The position numbers and the translations under genes were made by a program. Below are positions 47,400-56,247 of a stretch of 64,000 nucleotides of DNA, piece after piece. Under the pieces are notes generated by a model. The model worked only from the letters and a program-made list of their open reading frames with translations, had not been told where the DNA came from and ran no database searches. Numbering within the stretch: the stretch's first letter is position 1; every line of letters begins with the position of its first letter. This stretch comes from Streptomyces sp. SID13726 (GTDB lineage: Bacteria > Actinomycetota > Actinomycetes > Streptomycetales > Streptomycetaceae), in the NCBI RefSeq assembly GCF_010548375.1, contig NZ_JAAGLY010000011.1, forward strand, positions 1 to 64,000. The letters are read 5' to 3'.

Positions 47400-48913
47400 G
47401 CGGCGGCCCTCCCGGTGGCTGCGGCCATCACGGTTTCCTCGGTGGCGTCGGAGCGCGGGATCTCGGCGGTGAGGCGGCCCTCGTGCATCACGAGCACGCG
47501 GTCGGCCATGCCGAGGATCTCGGGCAGGTCGGAGGAGATCATCAGGATGGCCACCCCGTCGGCGGCCAGCTCGCTGAGCAGCCGGTGCACCTCGGCCTTG
47601 GTGCCGACGTCGATGCCTCGGGTGGGCTCGTCGACGATGAGCACCTTGGGGCCGGTGGCCAGCCACTTGGCGAGCACGACCTTCTGCTGGTTGCCGCCCG
47701 ACAGGGTGTTGACGGTGTCGGCGATCCGGGCGTACTTCACCTGGAGCTTGACGGCCCAGTCGAGGGAGCGGCTGCGTTCGGCGCCGCGGTCCATCAGGCC
47801 GGCCTTGACGGTCGTACGGAGGCCGGTGAGGCCGATGTTCCGCTCGATGGACATGTCCATCACCAGGCCCTGGGCGCGCCGGTCCTCGGGGACCAGGGCG
47901 AGGCCCGCGGCCATCGCGGTCGAGGGGGCGCCGTTGACCAGTGTCCTGCCGTCCACGGAGACCTCGCCGGCGTCCCAGCGGTCGATGCCGAACACCGCTC
48001 GGGCGACCTCGGTGCGGCCCGCGCCGACGAGCCCCGCGAGTCCGACGATCTCGCCGCGCCTGACCTCGAACGAGACATCGGTGAAGACGCCCTCCCGGGT
48101 CAGCCGGCTCACGGTGAGCGCGACCTCTCCGGCGCGTACGTCCTGCTTCGGGTAGAGCTCTTCGAGATCACGGCCGACCATGCGGCGGACGAGGTCGTCC
48201 TCGGTCATGCCGTCGATCGGCTCGCTGGAGATCCAGGCGCCGTCGCGCAGGGTGGTGACCGTCTGGCAGATCTGGAAGATCTCCTCCAGGCGGTGCGAGA
48301 TGAACAGGATCGCGGCGCCCTGTTCGCGCAGGGTCTTGACGACGCCGAAGAGGCGGGCCACCTCGCTGCCGGTCAGGGCCGCGGTCGGCTCGTCCATGAT
48401 CAGGACGCGGGCCTCGAAGGACAGCGCCTTGGCGATCTCGACGATCTGCTGGTCGGCGATGGACAGTCCGCGCGCCGGGCGGTCGGGGTCGAGCTCGACA
48501 CCGAGGCGCTGCATCAGGGCGAGGGTCGCGGCGTGCGTGGCCTTGTGGTCGATCCGGCCGAGGGCGCGCTTGGGCTGGCGGCCCATGAAGATGTTCTCGG
48601 CGATCGACAGGTCGGGAAAGAGCGTGGGCTCCTGGTAGATCACGGCGATGCCGGCGTCGCGGGCGTCACCGGGACCGTGGAAGGCGACCGGCTCGCCGTC
48701 GAGCAGCACCTGGCCGGCGTCCGGCCGGTGCACTCCCGCGAGGGTCTTGATGAGGGTCGACTTGCCCGCGCCGTTCTCGCCGGCGATGGCGTGCACCTCC
48801 CCGGGAAACAGCTCCAGGGAGACGTCCCGCAGGGCGCGAACCGCGCCGAAGGACTTCGAGATGTCCCTGAGCGCGAGAACCGGGGCCGGACCCGTGGTGG
48901 ACGGGTGGGTCAT
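47396..48913 (-). CDS. rhaT: L-rhamnose ABC transporter ATPase (two nucleotide-binding domains)
   Basis: 505 residues with two ABC domains in tandem, as in RbsA/XylG/AraG. The first has Walker A GENGAGKSTLIKTL (about residues 39-52), a degenerate signature LSIADQQIVEIAKALS and Walker B VLIMDEPTAAL. The second has GLAGLVGAGRTEVARAV in place of a normal Walker A, an intact signature LSGGNQQKVVLAKWL and Walker B VLIVDEPTRGID. One degenerate site is usual in this subfamily. It is the first gene of the operon, with GAGGAG 7 nt before the ATG and an operator-controlled promoter upstream. Confidence 0.95.
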   Translation of the reverse strand: MTHPSTTGPAPVLALRDISKSFGAVRALRDVSLELFPGEVHAIAGENGAGKSTLIKTLAGVHRPDAGQVLLDGEPVAFHGPGDARDAGIAVIYQEPTLFPDLSIAENIFMGRQPKRALGRIDHKATHAATLALMQRLGVELDPDRPARGLSIADQQIVEIAKALSFEARVLIMDEPTAALTGSEVARLFGVVKTLREQGAAILFISHRLEEIFQICQTVTTLRDGAWISSEPIDGMTEDDLVRRMVGRDLEELYPKQDVRAGEVALTVSRLTREGVFTDVSFEVRRGEIVGLAGLVGAGRTEVARAVFGIDRWDAGEVSVDGRTLVNGAPSTAMAAGLALVPEDRRAQGLVMDMSIERNIGLTGLRTTVKAGLMDRGAERSRSLDWAVKLQVKYARIADTVNTLSGGNQQKVVLAKWLATGPKVLIVDEPTRGIDVGTKAEVHRLLSELAADGVAILMISSDLPEILGMADRVLVMHEGRLTAEIPRSDATEETVMAAATGRAAA

Positions 48914-48957
48914 TGGGGGCTCCTCGACGACGCCGGCGGGACGGCCCTCACGGCGTC

Positions 48958-48972
48958 GTGAAAGGTTTCAAC
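48958..48972. promoter_or_regulatory. LacI-type box at the rhamnose importer promoter
   Basis: GTGAAAGGTTTCAAC, with a perfect TGAAA-GG-TTTCA core. It starts a few bases downstream of the predicted transcription start of the minus-strand importer operon and is nearly identical to the box at 59961-59975 upstream of the rhamnosidase. Confidence 0.75.
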
Positions 48973-48984
48973 TTGGTTGCCGGG

Positions 48985-49014
48985 ACGTTAGGCATGGAGC
49001 GCATGTCACGTCAA
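48985..49014 (-). promoter_or_regulatory. Predicted promoter of the rhamnose importer operon
   Basis: On the minus strand, -35 TTGACG (49014-49009) and -10 TAACGT (48990-48985) are separated by 18 bp. The LacI-type box at 48958-48972 follows at about +6 to +20. Confidence 0.6.
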
Positions 49015-49024
49015 TGGGTCCGTG

Positions 49025-49039
49025 TCGAAAATCTTTCGA
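49025..49039. promoter_or_regulatory. Additional palindrome between the divergent rhamnose promoters
   Basis: TCGAAA-ATC-TTTCGA, a perfect 6+3+6 palindrome upstream of both the importer and isomerase -35 boxes (11 bp and 50 bp away). It differs from the LacI boxes in its outer bases (TCGAAA rather than GTGAA), so it may bind a second regulator or be an auxiliary LacI site. Confidence 0.5.
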
Positions 49040-49088
49040 TGAACTCAGGTCACAGCCGGGTCACGAGCAACAGCCTTGGTCGCAGGGG

Positions 49089-49117
49089 TTGACACCCTTG
49101 CCGGGTCCTCATATTTT
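49089..49117 (+). promoter_or_regulatory. Predicted promoter of the rhamnose isomerase operon
   Basis: -35 TTGACA (49089-49094) and -10 TATTTT (49112-49117) with a 17-bp spacer, the most consensus-like promoter in the window. The LacI-type box begins at about +1. Confidence 0.7.
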
Positions 49118-49124
49118 CCCGTCT

Positions 49125-49136
49125 TGAATCGTTTCA
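49125..49136. promoter_or_regulatory. LacI-type box at the rhamnose isomerase promoter
   Basis: TGAATCGTTTCA, immediately after the predicted -10 and at the transcription start, 52 bp before the rhaI GTG. It shares TGAAN-S-GTTTCA with the boxes at 48958 and 59961. Confidence 0.72.
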
Positions 49137-49188
49137 CAGAGAAGCAGTTCACACAGCCCTTCGGACCCGACGTCACAGGAGCCCTCAA

Positions 49189-50349
49189 GTGACCGAGCTC
49201 GCCGCGGTGAAGGCCGCGCTCAAGACACAGGCCGTCGAGACGCCGTCGTGGGCGTACGGGAACTCGGGGACCCGCTTCAAGGTGTTCGCCCAGCAGGGCG
49301 TACCGCGTACCCCGCAGGAGAAACTGGAGGACGCGGCGCAGGTGCACGCGTTCACCGGCGTGGCCCCGACCGTGGCGCTGCACATCCCCTGGGACAAGGT
49401 CGAGGACTACGCCGCGCTGGCGAAGTTCGCCTCCGAGCGGGGCGTGAAGCTGGGCGCCATCAACTCGAACACGTTCCAGGACGACGACTACAAGCTCGGC
49501 AGCATCTGCCATCCGGACGCCGCGGTGCGCCGGAAGGCCCTCGATCATCTGCTGGAGTGCGTCGACATCATGGACGCGACCGGGTCCCGGGACCTGAAGC
49601 TGTGGTTCGCCGACGGGACGAACTATCCCGGCCAGGACGATCTGCGCGCCCGGCAGGACCGGCTCGCCGAAGGTCTCTCCGAGGTGTACGACCGTCTGGG
49701 TGACGGACAGCGGATGCTGCTCGAGTACAAGTTCTTCGAGCCCGCCTTCTACTCCACGGACGTGCCGGACTGGGGGACGGCGTACGCGCACTGCCTCAAG
49801 CTCGGCGAGAAGGCGCAGGTCGTCGTCGACACCGGGCACCACGCTCCGGGGACCAACATCGAGTTCATCGTCACCACGCTGCTGCGGGAGGGGAAGCTCG
49901 GCGGGTTCGACTTCAACTCGCGGTTCTACGCCGACGACGACCTCATGGTGGGGGCGGCTGATCCGTTCCAGCTGTTTCGGATCATGTACGAGGTGGTGCG
50001 TGGGGGCGGGTTCTCGTCCGACGTGGCGTTCATGCTCGACCAGTGCCACAACATCGAGGCGAAGATTCCGGCGATCATCCGGTCGGTGATGAACGTGCAG
50101 GAAGCGACGGCGAAGGCTCTGCTGGTCGACCGGGATGCTCTTGGTGTGGCTCAGCGCGAGGGGGATGTTCTTGAGGCGAACGCGGTGTTGATGGACGCGT
50201 ACAACACGGATGTGCGGCCGCTGCTTGGCGAGGTGCGTGAGGAGATGGGGCTCGATGCCAACCCCATCGCTGCGTACAAGCGGTCCGGGTGGGCCGAGAA
50301 GATCGTGTCCGAGCGAGTGGGTGGACATCAGGCCGGTTGGGGGGCGTAA
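49189..50349 (+). CDS. rhaI: L-rhamnose isomerase (RhaI type)
   Basis: 386 residues from a GTG with AGGAG 7 nt upstream. It is of the Pseudomonas-like RhaI type, a TIM barrel related to xylose isomerase. Recognisable blocks are HAFTGVAPTVALHIPWDKVEDY, LKLWFADGTNYPGQDD, LLEYKFFEPAFYSTDVPDWG (metal-binding Glu), VVVDTGHHAPGTNIEFIV (Asp/His ligands), GGFDFNSRFYADDDL (Asp ligand) and MLDQCHNIEAKIPAI. It converts L-rhamnose to L-rhamnulose in the cytoplasm. First gene of an isomerase-aldolase/dehydrogenase-kinase run, under a strong operator-controlled promoter. Confidence 0.96.
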   Translation: MTELAAVKAALKTQAVETPSWAYGNSGTRFKVFAQQGVPRTPQEKLEDAAQVHAFTGVAPTVALHIPWDKVEDYAALAKFASERGVKLGAINSNTFQDDDYKLGSICHPDAAVRRKALDHLLECVDIMDATGSRDLKLWFADGTNYPGQDDLRARQDRLAEGLSEVYDRLGDGQRMLLEYKFFEPAFYSTDVPDWGTAYAHCLKLGEKAQVVVDTGHHAPGTNIEFIVTTLLREGKLGGFDFNSRFYADDDLMVGAADPFQLFRIMYEVVRGGGFSSDVAFMLDQCHNIEAKIPAIIRSVMNVQEATAKALLVDRDALGVAQREGDVLEANAVLMDAYNTDVRPLLGEVREEMGLDANPIAAYKRSGWAEKIVSERVGGHQAGWGA

Positions 50350-50368
50350 GCGTCTGCCTCGTCCTGAA

Positions 50369-50425
50369 GTCTGCGGGCTGCCGGCCGTCTGTGGCTGGTC
50401 GCGCAGTTCCCCGCGCCCCTAAAGG
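50369..50425. repeat. Streptomyces-type dispersed intergenic repeat
   Basis: The gap between rhaI and the next gene holds a CTGTGGCTGGTCGCG core followed by CAGTTCCCCGCGCCCCTAAA. I recognise this as a short intergenic sequence recurring many times in Streptomyces chromosomes. It includes a GCGCAG/CCGCGC-rich imperfect hairpin. Only one copy was noticed in this window. It may terminate or attenuate transcription between rhaI and the aldolase gene. Confidence 0.6.
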
Positions 50426-50463
50426 CATATCCCCGCCCTATCCCCAGTAAGGAACCGAAATTC

Positions 50464-52503
50464 ATGGCAACCCATCCCGAAGCCGCCGCTCTCCTGGCAC
50501 GTTCCCATCGGCTCGGCTCCGATGCCCGCAACACCAACTACGCCGGTGGCAACGCGTCCGCCAAGGGCACCTCCGTCGACCCCGTGACCGGGGGTGATGT
50601 GGAGCTGATGTGGGTCAAGGGGTCCGGCGGGGATCTCGGGACGCTGACCGAGGCGGGGCTCGCCGTGCTGCGGCTCGATCGGATGCGGGCGCTCGTCGAT
50701 GTGTATCCGGGTGTGGAGCGCGAGGACGAGATGGTCGCCGCGTTCGACTACTGCCTGCACGGGAAGGGGGGTGCCGCTCCGTCCATCGACACCGCCATGC
50801 ACGGGCTCGTCGAGGCGGCTCATGTCGATCATCTGCACCCCGATTCCGGTATCGCGCTCGCCTGTGCGGCCGACGGGGAGAAGCTGACCGCCGAGTGTTT
50901 CGGGGACACCGTGGCGTGGGTGCCGTGGCGGCGGCCCGGGTTCCAGTTGGGGCTGGACATCGCCGCGATCAAGGCGGCCAACCCGCAGGCGATCGGGGTC
51001 GTGCTCGGCGGACACGGGATCACCGCGTGGGGTGACACGGCCGAGGAGTGCGAGAAGAACTCGCTGCACATCATCAGGACCGCCGAGAGGTTCCTGGAGG
51101 AGCGCGGCAAGGCCGAGCCCTTCGGGCCGGTCGTCGAGGGGTACGGCGCCCTCGGCGAGGCCGACCGGAAGGAGCGGGCCGCCGCGCTCGCGCCGTACGT
51201 CCGGGCCATCGCCTCCCAGGACAAGCCGCAGGTCGGGCACTTCAACGACTCCGCGCCGGTCCTTGAGTTCCTGGCCCGTGCCGAGCACCCGCGGCTCGCC
51301 GCGCTCGGTACCTCCTGCCCGGACCACTTCCTGCGCACCAAGGTGCGGCCGCTGGTCCTCGACCTGCCGCCGACCGCTCCGCTGGAGGAGGCCGTCGCGC
51401 GGCTGGACGCACTGCACGCCGAGTACCGCGAGGAGTACGCCGCCTACTACCAGCGGCACGCGCTGCCCGACTCCCCCGCCATGCGCGGCGCCGACCCGGC
51501 GATCGTGCTGATCCCGGGTGTCGGCATGTTCTCCTTCGGCAAGGACAAGCAGACCGCCCGGGTCGCGGGTGAGTTCTACGTCAACGCGATCAACGTGATG
51601 CGGGGCGCCGAGGCGGTCTCGTCGTACGCGCCGATCGAGGAGTCCGAGAAGTTCCGCATCGAGTACTGGGCCCTTGAGGAGGCCAAGCTCCAGCGGATGC
51701 CGAAGCCCAAGCCGCTCGCGACGCGGGTCGCGCTCGTGACCGGGGCCGGCAGCGGGATCGGCAAGGCCATCGCGCAGCGGCTGGTCGCCGAGGGCGCGTG
51801 TGTCGTCGTCGCCGATCTCAACGCCGAGAACGCGGCCTCGGTCGCGGAGGAGCTGGGTGGGTCGGACAAGGCCGTCGCGGTGACCGTGGACGTGACGGAC
51901 GAGGAGCAGATCGCCTCGGCCTTCAAGGCGGCCCTGCTCGCGTTCGGCGGGGTGGACCTGGTCGTCAACAACGCCGGTATCTCCATCTCCAAGCCCCTGC
52001 TGGAGACTTCGGCGCGCGACTGGGACCTCCAGCACGACATCATGGCGCGCGGTTCGTTCCTGGTCTCGCGTGAGGCGGCCCGGGTGATGATCGCGCAGAA
52101 GCTGGGCGGCGACGTCGTCTACATCGCCTCCAAGAACGCCGTCTTCGCCGGCCCCAACAACATCGCCTACTCCGCGACCAAGGCCGACCAGGCTCACCAG
52201 GTCCGGCTGCTGGCCGCCGAGTTGGGTGAGCACGGCATCCGCGTCAACGGGGTCAACCCGGACGGCGTGGTGCGCGGCTCGGGCATCTTCGCCGGCGGCT
52301 GGGGCGCCAAGCGGGCGGCCGTGTACGGCGTGGAGGAGGAGAAGCTGGGCGAGTTCTACGCCCAGCGGACCATCCTCAAGCGCGAGGTGCTCCCCGAGCA
52401 TGTCGCCAACGCCGTCTTCGCCCTGACCGGTGGGGAGTTGACCCACACCACCGGTCTGCACGTCCCCGTCGACGCCGGCGTCGCGGCCGCCTTCCTGCGA
52501 TGA
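50464..52503 (+). CDS. rhaEW: Bifunctional L-rhamnulose-1-phosphate aldolase / L-lactaldehyde dehydrogenase
   Basis: 679 residues, a known fusion. Residues about 1-410 are a class II aldolase/adducin-type domain (NTNYAGGNASAKG, then MWVKGSGGDLGTL, VDHLHPDSGIALA and GGHGITAWGDTAEECE with zinc-ligand histidines). Residues about 420-679 are an SDR with cofactor loop VTGAGSGIGKAIAQRLVAEGA, NNAGISISKPLL, and the catalytic region YIASKNAVFAGPNNIAYSATKADQAH. The first part cleaves rhamnulose-1-phosphate to DHAP and L-lactaldehyde; the second oxidises lactaldehyde to L-lactate. It overlaps rhaB by 4 bp (ATGA). Confidence 0.95.
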   Translation: MATHPEAAALLARSHRLGSDARNTNYAGGNASAKGTSVDPVTGGDVELMWVKGSGGDLGTLTEAGLAVLRLDRMRALVDVYPGVEREDEMVAAFDYCLHGKGGAAPSIDTAMHGLVEAAHVDHLHPDSGIALACAADGEKLTAECFGDTVAWVPWRRPGFQLGLDIAAIKAANPQAIGVVLGGHGITAWGDTAEECEKNSLHIIRTAERFLEERGKAEPFGPVVEGYGALGEADRKERAAALAPYVRAIASQDKPQVGHFNDSAPVLEFLARAEHPRLAALGTSCPDHFLRTKVRPLVLDLPPTAPLEEAVARLDALHAEYREEYAAYYQRHALPDSPAMRGADPAIVLIPGVGMFSFGKDKQTARVAGEFYVNAINVMRGAEAVSSYAPIEESEKFRIEYWALEEAKLQRMPKPKPLATRVALVTGAGSGIGKAIAQRLVAEGACVVVADLNAENAASVAEELGGSDKAVAVTVDVTDEEQIASAFKAALLAFGGVDLVVNNAGISISKPLLETSARDWDLQHDIMARGSFLVSREAARVMIAQKLGGDVVYIASKNAVFAGPNNIAYSATKADQAHQVRLLAAELGEHGIRVNGVNPDGVVRGSGIFAGGWGAKRAAVYGVEEEKLGEFYAQRTILKREVLPEHVANAVFALTGGELTHTTGLHVPVDAGVAAAFLR

Positions 52504-53936
52504 GCGGGTCCGTGAAGTCGTACGCCGCGGTCGACCTCGGCGCGTCCAGCGGACGTGTCATGGTCGGCCGCGTCGGCCCGGACAGCCTGGAGCTGTCCGA
52601 GGCGCACCGGTTCGTGAACCGTCCGGTGCGCCTCCCGGAGGGGCTGCGCTGGGACATCCTCTCGCTCTACGGCGGTGTCCTGGACGGGCTCAGGGCGGCC
52701 GGGCAGGTCGACTCCGTCGGCATCGACAGCTGGGCCGTGGACTACGGGCTGCTGGACGCGGACGGCAGGCTGCTCGGCAACCCCGTGCACTACCGCGACT
52801 CCCGCACCGAGGGCGTCGCGGAGAAGGTGTGGGCGTCCGTGCCCGCGCCGGAGCTGTACGGGGCGACCGGGCTCCAGTACGCGCCCTTCAACACCCTGTA
52901 CCAGCTCGTGGCCGATCAACTCGCGGGCGCCGAGCGGCTGTTGCTCGTCCCCGACCTGCTCACCTACTGGCTCACCGGCGAGCAGGGCACGGAGCTGACC
53001 AACGCCTCGACGACCCAGCTGATCGATCCCCGGACGCGCGAGTGGTCGTACGGGATCGCCGAACGGCTGGGCATCGACCTGGAGTTGTTCGCGCCGCTGC
53101 GGCAACCGGGCGACCCGGCGGGGCTGCTACGGCCCGAGGTGCTGGAGGAAGCGGGTCTGCGAGGGCCCGTCCCGGTCACGGCCGTCGGTTCGCACGACAC
53201 CGCCTCCGCGGTGGCCGCCGTGCCCGCGGTCGGTGAGCGGTTCGCCTACATCTGCACCGGCACCTGGTCCCTCGCCGGACTCGAACTGGACGCGCCGGTG
53301 CTGACGGAGGAGAGCCGGGCCGCCAACTTCACCAATGAGCTGGGGCTCGACGGCACGGTCCGGTATCTGCGGAACATCATGGGGCTGTGGCTGCTCCAGG
53401 AGTGCGTACGGGCCTGGGGCGACCCGGATCTGGGCGAGCTGCTGCTGGAGGCGGCCAAGGTGCCGGCGCTGCGGTCGGTGGTGGACGCGGGGGACGCGGC
53501 CTTTCTCGCACCGGGCCGGATGCCGGAACGGATCGCCGAGGCGTGCCGCGCCTCCGGGCAGCCGGTGCCGCGGACGCCCGCCGACGTCACCCGGTGCATC
53601 CTCGACTCGCTGGCCCTCGCTCACCGCAAGGCCGTCGAGGAGGCGCAGCGGCTGGCCGACCACCCCGTGGACGTCGTGCACGTCGTCGGGGGCGGGACGC
53701 GCAACGCGCTGCTCTGCCAGCTGACCGCCGACGCCTGCGGGCTGCCGGTGGTGGCGGGGCCGACCGAGGCCGCCGCGCTCGGGAACGTCCTGGTCCAGGC
53801 GCGGGCCCACGGGCTCGTCGGCGACCTCGCGGGCGGGCGCGAACTGCTCACCCGGACCCAGCCGCTCACCCGGTACGAGCCCCAGGGCGACACCGGGCGG
53901 TGGCGCGAGGCGCAGGCCCGGCTCGCCGGGGCCTGA
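52500..53936 (+). CDS. rhaB: Rhamnulokinase
   Basis: 478 residues, FGGY-kinase family. The N-terminal phosphate loop is AAVDLGASSGRVMVGR. The substrate region has VGIDSWAVDYGLLDADGRLLGNPVHYRDSRTEG, typical of RhaB, and the second domain has YICTGTWSLAGLELDAPVLTEESRAANFTNELG and VHVVGGGTRNALLCQLTADACGLPV. It phosphorylates L-rhamnulose with ATP in the cytoplasm. The start codon overlaps the stop of the aldolase/dehydrogenase gene, so translation is coupled. Confidence 0.96.
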   Translation: MSGSVKSYAAVDLGASSGRVMVGRVGPDSLELSEAHRFVNRPVRLPEGLRWDILSLYGGVLDGLRAAGQVDSVGIDSWAVDYGLLDADGRLLGNPVHYRDSRTEGVAEKVWASVPAPELYGATGLQYAPFNTLYQLVADQLAGAERLLLVPDLLTYWLTGEQGTELTNASTTQLIDPRTREWSYGIAERLGIDLELFAPLRQPGDPAGLLRPEVLEEAGLRGPVPVTAVGSHDTASAVAAVPAVGERFAYICTGTWSLAGLELDAPVLTEESRAANFTNELGLDGTVRYLRNIMGLWLLQECVRAWGDPDLGELLLEAAKVPALRSVVDAGDAAFLAPGRMPERIAEACRASGQPVPRTPADVTRCILDSLALAHRKAVEEAQRLADHPVDVVHVVGGGTRNALLCQLTADACGLPVVAGPTEAAALGNVLVQARAHGLVGDLAGGRELLTRTQPLTRYEPQGDTGRWREAQARLAGA

Positions 53937-54007
53937 CCGGGGTCTCCCCCGGGCCTCGCCCCCGGACTACGCTTCACTCATCCGATGATCGACCACAAGG
54001 AGCCGCG

Positions 54008-54763
54008 ATGCGTGTCGCCCTGTTCCTGACCTGTGTCAACGACACGCTCTATCCGGACACCGGGCGCGCTGTGGTGAAACTGCTGACCAGGCTGGGCGTC
54101 GACGTGGACTTCCCGATGTCCCAGACCTGCTGCGGGCAGGCGCACTACAACACCGGCTACCGGCATGAGGCGGAACCGCTGGCCCGGCATTTCTCCGATG
54201 TCTTCCGGGAGTACGAGGCGATCGTGACGCCGTCCGGTTCGTGCGGGGCGATGGTGCGGGAGCTGTATCCGCGGATGGGTGAGCGGGCCCGGGCCGAGGG
54301 GCGCGGGGAGAGCCTCGCGGCGACGCTGGCGCCGGTGGTGCCGAAGACGTACGAGCTGACGGAGTTCCTGGTGGACGTGGTGGGGGTGACGGACGTCGGG
54401 GCGTACTACCCGCACACGGTGACCTACCACCCGACCTGTCACGGACTGCGCGGTCTCGGGCTCGGCGACCGGCCCCGGCGGCTGCTCCAGGCGGTCAAGG
54501 GGCTTGAGCTGAAGGAGCTTCCGGGTGCCGACGAGTGCTGCGGTTTCGGTGGCACCTTCGCACTGAAGAACTCCGATGTCTCGGCGGCGATGGGCGCGGA
54601 CAAGGTGCGCAACGCCGAGTCGACGGGCGCCGAGGTGCTGTGCGCGGCCGACAACTCCTGCCTCATGCACATCGGGGGCACGATGGGCCGGCTGGAGTCG
54701 GGCATGCGGCCGGTGCACATCGCGGAGATCCTGGCGAGCACGGAGGAGGAACCGGCCGTATGA
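54008..54763 (+). CDS. lutA: Lactate utilisation protein A (Cys-rich CCG-domain protein)
   Basis: 251 residues from the ATG at 54008. It has two CCG domains, the first with MSQTCCGQAHYNTGYRHEAEP and SGSCGAMVRE, the second with TYHPTCHGLRGLGL and ADECCGFGGTFALKNSDVSAAMG, then ADNSCLMHIGG. It is one subunit of the LutABC iron-sulfur L-lactate dehydrogenase complex that oxidises L-lactate to pyruvate. It follows rhaB by 71 bp and overlaps lutB by 4 bp. Its place after the rhamnose genes fits disposal of the L-lactate made from lactaldehyde. An ATG-proximal AAGGAG is present. Confidence 0.94.
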   Translation: MRVALFLTCVNDTLYPDTGRAVVKLLTRLGVDVDFPMSQTCCGQAHYNTGYRHEAEPLARHFSDVFREYEAIVTPSGSCGAMVRELYPRMGERARAEGRGESLAATLAPVVPKTYELTEFLVDVVGVTDVGAYYPHTVTYHPTCHGLRGLGLGDRPRRLLQAVKGLELKELPGADECCGFGGTFALKNSDVSAAMGADKVRNAESTGAEVLCAADNSCLMHIGGTMGRLESGMRPVHIAEILASTEEEPAV

Positions 54764-56247
54764 GCGGAACGTTCGTAGGGATGCCGGCCTTCCCGAAGGC
54801 CGCGCACGAGGCGGTCAGCAACCAGACGCTGCGCGGCAATCTGCGCCATGCCACGCACACGATCCGCGCCAAGCGGGCGAACGCCGTCGCCGAGGTCTCC
54901 GACTGGGCGGAGCTGCGCGAGGCGGGCAAGCGGATCAAGGACCACACGCTGGCCCATCTCGACCGCTATCTCGTCCAGTTGGAGGAGTCGGTCGTGGCGG
55001 CGGGCGGCACGGTCCACTGGGCCGCCGACGCCGACGAGGCGAACGAGATCGTGACCCGGCTCGTCAAGATGACCGGCGAGTCGGAGGTCGTCAAGGTCAA
55101 GTCGATGGCCACGCAGGAGATCGGGCTGAACGAGGCGCTGGAAGAGGCGGGGATCCGCGCCTACGAGACCGATCTCGCCGAGCTGATCGTGCAGTTGGGC
55201 AAGGACCGGCCCTCGCACATCCTCGTCCCCGCCATCCACCGCAACCGGGGCGAGATCCGGGACATCTTCGAGCGCGAGATGAGCGAGTGGGGCCGCCCGG
55301 CCCCCGAGGGCCTGACCGACACGCCCGCCGAACTGGCGGAGGCGGCCCGGCTGCACCTGCGGGAGAAGTTCCTGCGCGCCAAGGTCGGCGTCTCCGGCGC
55401 CAACTTCATGGTCGCCGACACCGGGACCCTGGTGGTCGTGGAGTCCGAGGGCAACGGTCGGATGTGTCTGACCCTGCCCGAGACGCTGATCTCGGTCGTC
55501 GGCATCGAGAAGATCGTGCCGACCTGGCAGGACCTGGAGGTCTTCCTCCAGACGCTGCCCCGCTCCTCGACGGCCGAGCGCATGAACCCGTACACGTCCA
55601 CCTGGACCGGCACCACGGACGAGGACGGCCCGCAGAACTTCCACCTCGTCCTGCTCGACAACGGCCGCTCCGACACCCTCGCCGACGAGGTCGGCCGCCA
55701 GGCGCTGCGGTGCATCCGCTGCTCGGCCTGTCTGAACGTCTGCCCGGTGTACGAGCGGGCGGGGGGCCACGCCTACGGCTCGGTCTACCCGGGTCCGATC
55801 GGCGCGATCCTGAGCCCCCAACTCCGGGGCACGGCGAGCGAGATCGACGCCTCCCTGCCGTATGCGTCGAGTCTGTGCGGGGCCTGCTACGAGGTCTGCC
55901 CGGTCGCCATCGACATCCCCGAGGTGCTGGTGCATCTGCGGGAGCGGGTCGTGCAGGGCGGGCCGGTGGTCCGTGAGGGCAACAAGGTGGTGCTGAAGCC
56001 CGCCAAGGGGCACGCGGCCGAGCGTGCGGCGATGCGGGCGGCCCGCTGGGCCTTCGCCCGCCCCGGTGCCCTGCGCACCGGGCAGCGGATGGCCTCCCGC
56101 ACCCGGCGTCTGCATCCGCGCACTCTGCCGGGACCCGGCAAGGCCTGGAGCGGGACGCGGGATCTGCCGCCCGTGCCCGCGGAGCCGTTCCGCGACTGGT
56201 GGCAGCGGACCGACGGCGGCCGATCCGAGAAGGGGGGCTCGAAGTGA
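54760..56247 (+). CDS. lutB: Lactate utilisation iron-sulfur protein B
   Basis: 495 residues. The N-terminal part is a LUD domain (KMTGESEVVKVKSMATQEIGLNEALEEAGI, VGVSGANFMVADTGTLVVVESEGNGRM). Two 4Fe-4S ferredoxin motifs follow at about 320-340 and 370-385: CIRCSACLNVCPVYERAGGH and CGACYEVCPVAIDIPEVLV. The C-terminus is basic and Trp-containing (DWWQR). It carries the electron-transfer centres of LutABC. It overlaps lutA and lutC by 4 bp each, a tightly coupled operon. Confidence 0.95.
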   Translation: MSGTFVGMPAFPKAAHEAVSNQTLRGNLRHATHTIRAKRANAVAEVSDWAELREAGKRIKDHTLAHLDRYLVQLEESVVAAGGTVHWAADADEANEIVTRLVKMTGESEVVKVKSMATQEIGLNEALEEAGIRAYETDLAELIVQLGKDRPSHILVPAIHRNRGEIRDIFEREMSEWGRPAPEGLTDTPAELAEAARLHLREKFLRAKVGVSGANFMVADTGTLVVVESEGNGRMCLTLPETLISVVGIEKIVPTWQDLEVFLQTLPRSSTAERMNPYTSTWTGTTDEDGPQNFHLVLLDNGRSDTLADEVGRQALRCIRCSACLNVCPVYERAGGHAYGSVYPGPIGAILSPQLRGTASEIDASLPYASSLCGACYEVCPVAIDIPEVLVHLRERVVQGGPVVREGNKVVLKPAKGHAAERAAMRAARWAFARPGALRTGQRMASRTRRLHPRTLPGPGKAWSGTRDLPPVPAEPFRDWWQRTDGGRSEKGGSK

